This document shows positions 7,012-13,339 of a stretch of 13,709 nt of DNA, piece after piece (position 1 is the first letter of the stretch; every line of letters starts with the position of its first letter). Source of the DNA: Reyranella sp. Lineage in GTDB: Bacteria > Pseudomonadota > Alphaproteobacteria > Reyranellales > Reyranellaceae. The stretch is taken from assembly GCA_030681635.1 (NCBI GenBank), contig JAUXRT010000147.1:1-13709 (forward strand), read 5' to 3'. The notes below the pieces were generated by a model, which made no database searches, had not been told where the DNA came from, and saw nothing but the letters and a program-made list of their open reading frames with translations. The translations under genes and the position numbers were made by a program.

Positions 7012-7419
7012 CTAGCCAGCCCGCCAGGTCGTGAGCACCGTGTAGCGGTCCTGGCCCTCCTCGCCGATCAGCACGCGTCCTTCATGAAGGATCCAGGCGT
7101 GGGCCGCGATGCCTTTCGGTTCGTGCGCGACGCCGATGTGAAGCTCGGAGGCGTGCCCTTGTGCCGACAGCAGACGCTGCAGCGCAAGGGCCGAGCACAG
7201 GCACGTCGCGCCGGGCATTCGTCGCGAGGCCGCGCGAACCGCCCAGACGACGCGGTCGACCGGCGTGGTTCCCTGCTTGAGATGGCCGGCCCAGGCACGC
7301 AGGCGGTCGATCGTGACCAGATGCAGCGCGGCCCGGACGAGGACGAGCGTCGTGAACGCCTCGATCAACAGCGCCCGATCGCGGCGTGGCAAGGCGAAGT
7401 AGGCGGCCAGTCGCGTCAC
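7012..7419 (-). CDS. Lasso B2 leader peptidase, transglutaminase-like
   Basis: A 135-residue cysteine protease of the lasso B2 (Transglut_core3-type) family that removes the leader once B1 presents it. The probable catalytic Cys73 sits in ATCLCSALALQRLL and the His is His107 in AHAWIL; the acidic third member is probably near residues 119-121 (GEE) but is not certain. The length is that of a stand-alone B2, lacking the leader-binding N-terminus of fused proteobacterial B proteins, which agrees with the separate B1 gene. The start is GTG 7417-7419, overlapping the kinase stop as GTGA. The cyclase gene follows two bases after the stop, so kinase, B2 and cyclase form one tight operon. Confidence 0.92.
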   Translation of the reverse strand: MTRLAAYFALPRRDRALLIEAFTTLVLVRAALHLVTIDRLRAWAGHLKQGTTPVDRVVWAVRAASRRMPGATCLCSALALQRLLSAQGHASELHIGVAHEPKGIAAHAWILHEGRVLIGEEGQDRYTVLTTWRAG

Positions 7420-8375
7420 GCCGCGATCGCCCGGCGGATTTCGGCCGCAACCTCGTCCATCGCCTCGACGCTCCTGGGATAGCGCAACTCGTAGACCGGA
7501 AGCGCCTCGGCGACACGAGCGGCGAACTCGATCTGCCGCGTCAGCCGGTCGGGCCGAGCATACCGTGTGTCCATCGTCGACGATATGATCACCCGGGCGA
7601 GTTCGACGCCGCCCAGGCGTGCGCGGGAGACCTTCTGGACGGCGGGCCCGACGGTGGGCTGGTCGTCGGGGTGGCCGAGATGGAACAGGGCGGCGAGCGG
7701 CGTGGGCGCGCGGCGGCGCGGCACGGCGGCACGCGGCTGGACCATGATCTTGCCGCTCAGCGAGTTGAAAAAGCCGTCCGCCACCGCGCCGGGCAGGAAG
7801 CCGGTGCCGGGCTCGTCGAGCAGTTTTAGCCGGTAGGGGCCGGCGTAGGCCAACACCGATCCGTCGGCAAATTTCACGCGCAACATGTCGTCGGTGATGA
7901 GGTCGGCGCCCCGGCTGATGAGGAATGCGGCAAGCGTCGACTTGCCCGCGCCGCTGAGGCCAAGCAACCCGACCGCGCGGCCGTCGACGTCGAGCACGGT
8001 CGAGTGGAGCGTCTCTTCGCCCTGCAGCGTGAGGGAGGCGCTCATGACGAAGTTCAGCAGGTTGGCTTCGAAAGACCTCTGGTCGATATCGCCCAACCTT
8101 CCGCAGGTCACGGTTCGTCCGTCGGCGGAGATCAGGGTCTCGAAGGCACCATCGGCCTTCATGTAGACGCTGCCGTCGCCCAGCACGGCATGCTGGACCC
8201 AGTCGTCGGGGTCGGTGGCGCGGGCCGGGGCGACCGTGCGGAAATAGTCGGGCGGTGCGAAGCCGAGCGTGACCGCGGGCTCACCGTCGCCGTCGGCAAC
8301 TTCCTCGACCGAGGTCAGGCGCAGCTCGCTCTCGATCACGAGGCCGTAGACTCTGTAGCGATGACGGGCTTTCAC
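7416..8375 (-). CDS. HPr-kinase-like serine kinase of lasso cluster
   Basis: A 319-residue protein with the HprK-type P-loop kinase core. HSTVL near 124-128 precedes the Walker A GLSGAGKST at 139-147, and ITDDM at 160-164 provides the paired aspartates of the HPr-kinase active site. The N-terminal 120 residues lack the usual HPr-kinase N domain of Gram-positive bacteria. Kinases of this group in lasso clusters (paeninodin type) phosphorylate the C-terminal serine of the precursor, and the precursor here does end in Ser69. The start is GTG 8373-8375 with an excellent AGGAG ribosome site about 6 bases upstream. It is the first gene of the minus-strand operon and is divergent from the oxygenase genes. 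A carbon-metabolism HPr kinase is unlikely because of the context. Confidence 0.9.
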   Translation of the reverse strand: MKARHRYRVYGLVIESELRLTSVEEVADGDGEPAVTLGFAPPDYFRTVAPARATDPDDWVQHAVLGDGSVYMKADGAFETLISADGRTVTCGRLGDIDQRSFEANLLNFVMSASLTLQGEETLHSTVLDVDGRAVGLLGLSGAGKSTLAAFLISRGADLITDDMLRVKFADGSVLAYAGPYRLKLLDEPGTGFLPGAVADGFFNSLSGKIMVQPRAAVPRRRAPTPLAALFHLGHPDDQPTVGPAVQKVSRARLGGVELARVIISSTMDTRYARPDRLTRQIEFAARVAEALPVYELRYPRSVEAMDEVAAEIRRAIAA

Positions 8376-8473
8376 GCAGGCTCCTGGCGGGGCGGCGCCT
8401 TCGGGGACTGTTGCAGAACGCTTTGACTTCCTCGATTGTTGAAACAGCCATACCGGAGGCGTAAGCGGTACGC
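8376..8473. promoter_or_regulatory. Divergent intergenic region, kinase and oxygenase operons
   Basis: These 98 bases separate the kinase operon (minus) from the oxygenase-glycosyltransferase operon (plus) and must carry the starts of both transcripts unless they read in from elsewhere. On the plus strand TTGACT (8423-8428) is a good -35 element, but at 17 bases spacing only a poor -10 (around AGCCAT, 8446-8451) is present. GGAGG at 8455-8459 is the likely ribosome site for the first oxygenase, at a long 14-base spacing. No convincing minus-strand promoter was seen. Confidence 0.4.
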
Positions 8474-9286
8474 ATGATAAGAATCGACTGCCGGGGCCTT
8501 CCGACCGACGCTCTCGCCCAATCCGAGCAGATTCGCGCGGCGACTGCTTGTTTTGAGCGGCATGGCTACGCGATCCTCGATCACATTATCCCCGAAGACA
8601 CCGTTCGGGCCCTGCACGACGAATTCAACGATCGATACAGGGACTACATAGCAGATCGCGAGCCCGAGGATTCGCTGCAGGTCGGCAACAAGCGCTTCAT
8701 GATCCCGCTTCATCTTTCCGGCAACCTCGGCGCTCCCCTGGTGTTCGCCAACCCCTATGTGATCGCGCTGGTGCGCGAGGTCCTCGGCAGGGAGGCCGTC
8801 CTCGAGGCCTTCGGCGCCATCATCTCGCTCAGCGGGTCCGAAGCGCAGCATCCCCATCCCGACGGCCCGCCCTTGTTCGGCTCGGAGATCTCGACGCTCC
8901 TGCCCGCCCACGCGCTCACCTTCGCGCTGCCCCTGGTTGAAATGAACGAGGTCTCGGGGACCACCGCCGTCTGGCCGGGCAGCCACCGGCTGAAGGATCG
9001 CCCCGAGGTGCCGCCCGAGCAGCCGGTCATCCCGGTGGGGTCCTGCCTGATGTGGGACTTCAGGCTCATCCACAGCGGCGCGCCAAACCTGTCCGACCGG
9101 CCCCGGCCGATGGTCTACGCCACCTATGCGCGGCGCTGGTATCAGGACCCCGTCAACTTCATCAAGGCGGCCCAGCAGCGTCTGGTTTTCGATCCGGCCT
9201 TCATCGAGGGCCTTCCCGAGGAGATGCGGCCGCTGTTCTCGCATGTTCGCGGGGCCTTGCTGCCGGGCGAGCCCTTCCGGGGATGA
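8474..9286 (+). CDS. PhyH-family Fe(II)/2-oxoglutarate dioxygenase 1
   Basis: A 270-residue non-haem iron oxygenase of the phytanoyl-CoA dioxygenase family. The iron triad is visible as His128-x-Asp130 (in HPHPDGP) and His200 (in DFRLIHSGAPN), with an Arg at about 209-211 for 2-oxoglutarate and the family's PGSH loop at 168-171. FERHGYAILDHIIPEDTVRA near 27-46 is the standard family N-terminus. It most probably hydroxylates an unactivated C-H of the lasso peptide or of a sugar or lipid partner. The substrate is not readable from sequence. It is the first gene of a plus-strand operon divergent from the lasso kinase, and its stop overlaps the next start as ATGA. The start is ATG 8474-8476 with GGAGG 14 bases upstream. 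Confidence 0.9.
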   Translation: MIRIDCRGLPTDALAQSEQIRAATACFERHGYAILDHIIPEDTVRALHDEFNDRYRDYIADREPEDSLQVGNKRFMIPLHLSGNLGAPLVFANPYVIALVREVLGREAVLEAFGAIISLSGSEAQHPHPDGPPLFGSEISTLLPAHALTFALPLVEMNEVSGTTAVWPGSHRLKDRPEVPPEQPVIPVGSCLMWDFRLIHSGAPNLSDRPRPMVYATYARRWYQDPVNFIKAAQQRLVFDPAFIEGLPEEMRPLFSHVRGALLPGEPFRG

Positions 9287-10245
9287 GGGCCACGCCCGAC
9301 AAGTCGATCGGTACGGCAGAGGCGCTGCTGAAACAGGCGGAACTGTCGCCGAGCCAGATGGCGGAGCGATTTGAAGCGGCGCTCGATGTCGACCGGTGGC
9401 GGCGTCTGGCACCCTTTGCCGCGATCGAGGAGCCGATCGGCTCTGGCGACCATGCGCAAATCGCGCCGCAGGATGCCGTTCGCGAGAAAAACCGTCTCGA
9501 TGAAGACGGCTACTTCTGCCTGAAGCAGGTATTCGATCGCCGGCGGATCGACAGGATGCACGACATTGTCAGGGCGGTTCGGGCCGATGGCTGGCCGGCG
9601 GCCTTCGCCTTCGTCTACGACGACTTCTGGAGCATCGCGCGATCCCCGGCGATATCCGCCTTTCTCGAGGCGTCGCTTGGCGCGGGCTTCGCCCAGAACA
9701 CCGTCGTCTGGGCGCACTGGGTGCCGGACGCAAAGGGTGTGGCCGGATGGCGCCCGCATGACGACTACCGGGGAGGCGACGACACGTTCCTGTCGCTCTG
9801 GATTTCGCTGTCGGATGCCACCGTCGAGAACGGGTGCATGTTCCTGGTGCCCGCTTCCAGGTCGCGCGAGGTTACCGAGGCGACCAAAGCCCAGGACAGC
9901 CTGCCGAATATATTGTTCCGCAAGACGCTGCAGGACGTGGTGGCGCTGCCGGTGCCGTCGGGCTCGCTGATCGGCTGGCGCGGTGACGTGCTTCACTGGG
10001 GTGGTGCGAACTCCGGCAGTACCGTGCCGCGCGTGAGCCTGGCCCTGGAATTCCGGTCGCGGGATGTGAAGACGACCCGCTTCGAACGGCCGTTGATCGA
10101 CCCACGGGCGGCGCTGCCGCCGTTCAGGACGCGCCTGTTCGCCATCGTCAAAGCGCTTCGTGAATACACCAACTTCGAACCCCTTCTGCTCAGGCACCTG
10201 CCGTTGGCCGAGCGGATATTCGAAGAGACCTCTCCCGGAGAATGA
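9283..10245 (+). CDS. PhyH-family Fe(II)/2-oxoglutarate dioxygenase 2
   Basis: A second phytanoyl-CoA-dioxygenase-type enzyme, 320 residues, only distantly like its neighbour. The iron ligands are probably His159-x-Asp161 (GWRPHDDYRGG) and His238 (GDVLHWGGAN), with Arg250 for 2-oxoglutarate; ENGCMFLVPASR at 182-193 is the family's conserved loop. About 70 residues precede the canonical LDEDGYFCLKQVF start of the fold, forming an extra helical, charged N-terminal region absent from dioxygenase 1. I place the start at ATG 9283-9285, overlapping the previous stop as ATGA; the reading frame is open further upstream, but that part lies inside the previous gene. Two unlike oxygenases in tandem suggest two different oxidations, or successive ones. 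The peptide as substrate is an inference from context. Confidence 0.9.
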   Translation: MRATPDKSIGTAEALLKQAELSPSQMAERFEAALDVDRWRRLAPFAAIEEPIGSGDHAQIAPQDAVREKNRLDEDGYFCLKQVFDRRRIDRMHDIVRAVRADGWPAAFAFVYDDFWSIARSPAISAFLEASLGAGFAQNTVVWAHWVPDAKGVAGWRPHDDYRGGDDTFLSLWISLSDATVENGCMFLVPASRSREVTEATKAQDSLPNILFRKTLQDVVALPVPSGSLIGWRGDVLHWGGANSGSTVPRVSLALEFRSRDVKTTRFERPLIDPRAALPPFRTRLFAIVKALREYTNFEPLLLRHLPLAERIFEETSPGE

Positions 10246-11228
10246 CATCGCCCGGACAGGCAGCGAGGGGTGCGGCGTGGGGATTCCTGCTCCGGGGATC
10301 GCTGGGCTATGTCCGAAGCTGGACCAGGAACATCGTGAAGGCGGCGCTTGGCCGCAAACCGTATTTCACGCCGCATGACGTGCTGTTTCGCGCCTGGCTC
10401 CGCCAGCTCTGCGGCGGACCGAAACTCGGGAGGATCACCAGCGACGCCTCCACGGATGAAGGCGCGGGCTCGCAGGCGCTGATGACGATGCGGGCGATCG
10501 ACTTCGCCCGCCGTGCCGGCCTCACCTATGTCCACACGCCGTTTTCGCACATCCATCACGCCGACCGGCCGATGCCGGCCTGGGCCGATGCCTGGGAGCG
10601 GCACTTCAATCTGGGCGAGGGCGAGGTCCGGAACGATGGCAGCGACCAGGACACGGTCAACTACGCTTTCACCTTCCCCGCGCTTCATGCGCTTTTCGGC
10701 CTCGAAGAGGACGAACCCGCCTTCGACGACGCGACCATCCGCGAGTTCCGCCGCAGGTACTACGTCAACAAGTCGCCGCGGCGGAACGAGATTCTTTCCG
10801 TCTGCGTCCATGCCCGCCGTCGCAACCGCCACGATTTTCATGCCGAGGATTCGACCGACCTGTCGAAGCTGGGCCGCATTCTCGCGCGGCTGCGTGCTGC
10901 GCTCGAAGCTCAGGGGATCGATTATTCGCTGCGCGTCTTTTCTCAGGGACAGGCCGACGAGTTCCGCGCGCTCGACGTGCCGGCGTCCGCACTTTTCCTC
11001 GATGCCGATCCGTTGTGGAGCATGCAGGAGATGATCGAGGCCGACATTCTCGTTACGGCGCTCGGCACCTTCAGCTATGTCGCCGGCTTGCTCTGCGACG
11101 GGGTCGTCCTCGGCGATGCGGCGGGTCCGCCCGCCCGGGGCTGGATCGTCTACGACGCCAATGGGGATTTCGATTCCGGGGCGCTTGGGCTCGCCGTCAC
11201 CAGCTTGCCGTCGACGAGCGTGAGATAG
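10242..11228 (+). CDS. Putative glycosyltransferase, fucosyltransferase-superfamily-like
   Basis: A 328-residue protein that I place tentatively among GT-B fucosyltransferase-like enzymes (GT11/GT23/POFUT group). The N-terminal half has AGSQALMTMRAIDFARRAGL followed by TYVHTPFSHIHH (75-106), like the glycine-rich opening of these folds. The C-terminal half has LSVCVHARRRN (185-195), resembling the donor-binding HxR motif, and SMQEMIEADILVTALGTFSY then VAGLL (260-284), resembling the late motif where a nucleotide-sugar site is formed. No signal peptide is evident; the short N-terminus is basic and partly hydrophobic. It overlaps the second oxygenase stop as ATGA, so it belongs to the same operon and may glycosylate a hydroxyl on the peptide. 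Its 3' end overlaps the convergent ABC gene by 79 bases. It could instead act on a surface glycan. Confidence 0.65.
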   Translation: MTSPGQAARGAAWGFLLRGSLGYVRSWTRNIVKAALGRKPYFTPHDVLFRAWLRQLCGGPKLGRITSDASTDEGAGSQALMTMRAIDFARRAGLTYVHTPFSHIHHADRPMPAWADAWERHFNLGEGEVRNDGSDQDTVNYAFTFPALHALFGLEEDEPAFDDATIREFRRRYYVNKSPRRNEILSVCVHARRRNRHDFHAEDSTDLSKLGRILARLRAALEAQGIDYSLRVFSQGQADEFRALDVPASALFLDADPLWSMQEMIEADILVTALGTFSYVAGLLCDGVVLGDAAGPPARGWIVYDANGDFDSGALGLAVTSLPSTSVR

Positions 11229-12886
11229 CGGTCGGCGCCGGCGATCGCCGCCGGCCGGTGCGTGACCAGCATGATCGTCGTCTGCCCACACAGGCCGGCG
11301 ATCGTGTCGAGCAGGCGTTCCTCGTTCCGGGCATCGAGGGCACTGGCTGGCTCGTCGAGCAGGATCAGCCGCGGCGCGCGCAGCAGCGTTCGCGCCAGCG
11401 CCAGCCGCTGGCGTTCGCCGCCCGAGAGGCTGGTGCCGCGGTCGCCGACGACGGTGTCCAGTCCCCGCGGCAGGTCGCGCAGAAGCTCGGTCAGCCCCGC
11501 CTGCTGCAGCACGTCCAGCATCCGCTCATCCGATGCCGTGGGATCAGCCCAGGCGAGGTTGGCCCGGATCGAATCGTGGAACAGGAAGGCTTCCTGCGCC
11601 ATGTAGCCGACCGACCGGCGCCAGGCCGGCGCGAGAGCGGCCGTCAACTCGACGCCATCGACCAGGATCCGCCCCGTCGCGGGCACGATCAATCCGCCGA
11701 CCAGATCGAGCAGCGTGCTCTTGCCCGCGCCCGACACGCCCGACAGCACGGTGAGGGAGCCCGCCGGCAGCGCGAGATCGATGCCGCTGAGCACGTCGCC
11801 CGCCGCCGCGTCGTAGCCGAAGTCCACGCCCTCGAGGCGCAATTCCCGATCGAACGGGACGGCGCCCTGCGGTGCCTGTCCGGTCCGGTCGGCCGCGGCG
11901 TCGCAATCTGCGATGGTCGCGGCGACGATTCGGAAAGCCGACGAGGAATGGACGAACTCCTGTGCCATGCCCTGGATTTCCTGGAACTTCGGCATGATTC
12001 GCTGGAACACCAGGATCAGGACGAGAAGGCTGGCCAACGGCAGTTCGAGCCAGCCGGCGGCCAGCCAGAGGAGGGCGGCCAGCACCACAGCCGTGGCGAT
12101 CTCCAGGATCAGCTCCGTGTTGGCCAGCAGGCGGCGGCTGACGAGACTGGCGCCCTCGGCCTGCTGAACGGCGTCGGAGAAGGCGCGGACATGCTGCGCC
12201 TCGGCGCCGTAGGCCTTGGTCAGCTTGAGGGCTTGCAGGAACTCGGTGATCTCGCGGTTCACGCGCAGGCTCGCTTCGGAGACGATGTCACCGAGCCGCC
12301 GGCTTTCGGTCAGCCGGCGCCGCAGCCCCCACATCAGGCAAAGGCCCAAGGCAATGGCCAGGGCCGAGAAGGCGGGCGCGATCGCGACGCCGATGGCGAT
12401 GTGCGCCAGGAAGATGACGAAGCGGGCGGGGACTTCCAGCAACAACTGGACGCTATGCTCGATGCGGTCGATCTCGGAGGCGAAGAGCGCGTGGAAATCC
12501 GCCGTCCGCTTGCGCCTGAGGTACGACCATGAGGCGTTGGCGATGGCGGCATAGGTCCGGGTCTTGAGATCGATGGCATAGTCGAAGCGCAGCCGCGCAA
12601 TGGCGTTGCTCTGCAGGCGGGCAACGACGGCGCGCAGGACGGCGACGCCCACGAACAGCAGCAGCAGGCCCGCCAGCGTGCCGGGCAAAAGGGCGAAGAG
12701 CCAGGCGGCCGCGCCCGTCATGACGGGCATCGGCGCTCCGAGCGAACTCAGCAGTGGCACGAGAAGCACCAGACCCACGCCGTCGCTCAAGCCCGCCAGG
12801 AGGATCAGCACGGCGACATAGACGAGCCGGCGGGGGCCGATCGACGGCCCGCGCAGGTGCCAGGCCGCTTTCAGGTCAGCCAGCAT
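11150..12886 (-). CDS. ABC transporter, fused membrane and ATPase domains (lasso exporter D)
   Basis: A 578-residue half-transporter that should dimerise in the inner membrane. Hydrophobic segments near 22-49, 60-86, 154-187 and 256-297 form the exporter membrane domain. The ATPase domain has Walker A GVSGAGKST (383-391), a Q-loop at YMAQEAF (428-434), signature LSGGE (487-491), Walker B LILLDEP (507-513) and H-loop His543. There is no N-terminal C39 peptidase, as expected when B2 removes the leader. In lasso clusters this type of protein exports the mature peptide and gives self-immunity; that role here is by context. The start is ATG 12884-12886, without a clear ribosome site. It is transcribed alone, towards the glycosyltransferase gene, and its last 26 codons lie antisense to that gene's end. 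Confidence 0.9.
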   Translation of the reverse strand: MLADLKAAWHLRGPSIGPRRLVYVAVLILLAGLSDGVGLVLLVPLLSSLGAPMPVMTGAAAWLFALLPGTLAGLLLLFVGVAVLRAVVARLQSNAIARLRFDYAIDLKTRTYAAIANASWSYLRRKRTADFHALFASEIDRIEHSVQLLLEVPARFVIFLAHIAIGVAIAPAFSALAIALGLCLMWGLRRRLTESRRLGDIVSEASLRVNREITEFLQALKLTKAYGAEAQHVRAFSDAVQQAEGASLVSRRLLANTELILEIATAVVLAALLWLAAGWLELPLASLLVLILVFQRIMPKFQEIQGMAQEFVHSSSAFRIVAATIADCDAAADRTGQAPQGAVPFDRELRLEGVDFGYDAAAGDVLSGIDLALPAGSLTVLSGVSGAGKSTLLDLVGGLIVPATGRILVDGVELTAALAPAWRRSVGYMAQEAFLFHDSIRANLAWADPTASDERMLDVLQQAGLTELLRDLPRGLDTVVGDRGTSLSGGERQRLALARTLLRAPRLILLDEPASALDARNEERLLDTIAGLCGQTTIMLVTHRPAAIAGADRYLTLVDGKLVTASPSAPESKSPLAS

Positions 12887-12966
12887 CGGGTGGGGGCACT
12901 GTCATCGCCCGGCACCTTAGCGCAGCAGCCCTCATGCGCCAGAGGTGAGGCGACCTTTGGGGACAG

Positions 12967-13287
12967 CTAGCGCCGGCGCGAGCGACTGCCGCTGTCGTAG
13001 TACGGCGCCTTCACGCCGTAGTTGCCGCGTGAGTCGGCATAGGTCTTGGTGCCGTCCGCATAACGGTCGACGACGACAACCGTACCGTCGCGGCGGACAT
13101 AGGTGCTCGAGCGCGGGTCCGGCTTCGAGGAACTGCTGCTTGGCGGGGTGCTGTAGCTGGTCGTGCCGTAGTTGGTTGGGCTGGAATTGTAGGAGGGGCT
13201 CGGCACATATCCGTCATACCCCGTGTCGGCGCAGGCCACCGTCGCGAGCATTGCCAGGACACCAGCCGGAACCGTCGTCTTCGGCAT
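12967..13287 (-). CDS. Small Ser/Tyr/Pro-rich probable lipoprotein
   Basis: A 106-residue exported protein with no recognised family. The N-terminus has a basic start, a hydrophobic stretch VPAGVLAMLATVA and Cys19 in TVAC, which fits a lipoprotein signal reasonably well (Thr at -3 is not the most typical). The middle (21-60) is low-complexity and rich in Ser, Tyr, Pro and Thr. It is followed by a compact beta-like repeat-containing tail, YVRRDGTVVVVDRYADGTKT and YADSRGNYG, and a basic C-terminus SRSRRR. I chose ATG 13285-13287 because GGGAG lies 6 bases upstream; the longer frame from 13353 adds a Cys- and Pro-rich stretch with no such site. It lies between the ABC gene and a flavin monooxygenase, and there is nothing to link it to the lasso pathway. 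Confidence 0.7.
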   Translation of the reverse strand: MPKTTVPAGVLAMLATVACADTGYDGYVPSPSYNSSPTNYGTTSYSTPPSSSSSKPDPRSSTYVRRDGTVVVVDRYADGTKTYADSRGNYGVKAPYYDSGSRSRRR

Positions 13288-13339
13288 GTGCAACTCCCGT
13301 CGTCCCGCAGGGGGACAACAGCACCAGCTTACGCCCACC

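Noticed and set aside
5249..7015. Plus-strand open frame of 588 codons opposite the lasso cyclase
   Set aside because: It mirrors the cyclase almost end to end, as expected from codon bias, and has no domain of its own; the cyclase frame has the SGGLDST loop and AsnB blocks.
8281..8475. Small minus-strand frame (MAVSTIEEVKAFCNS...) upstream of the kinase as a second RiPP precursor
   Set aside because: It lacks the YxxPxL leader signature, becomes Arg-rich and runs 95 bases into the kinase gene, and has no ribosome site.
9993..11291. Minus-strand open frame of 432 codons opposite the second oxygenase and glycosyltransferase
   Set aside because: It crosses two genes that have motifs and coupled starts, and its product is Arg/Gly/Pro-rich without any motif.
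11015..12532. Plus-strand open frame of 505 codons opposite the ABC transporter
   Set aside because: The transporter strand contains all ABC motifs in the right order; the plus frame is a Gln/Arg/Gly-rich shadow.
13302..13316. GTCCC-5-GGGAC hairpin after the flavin monooxygenase gene as a terminator
   Set aside because: The stem is only five pairs with no T run, and it lies just before the lipoprotein ribosome site, so a terminator call is not supported.
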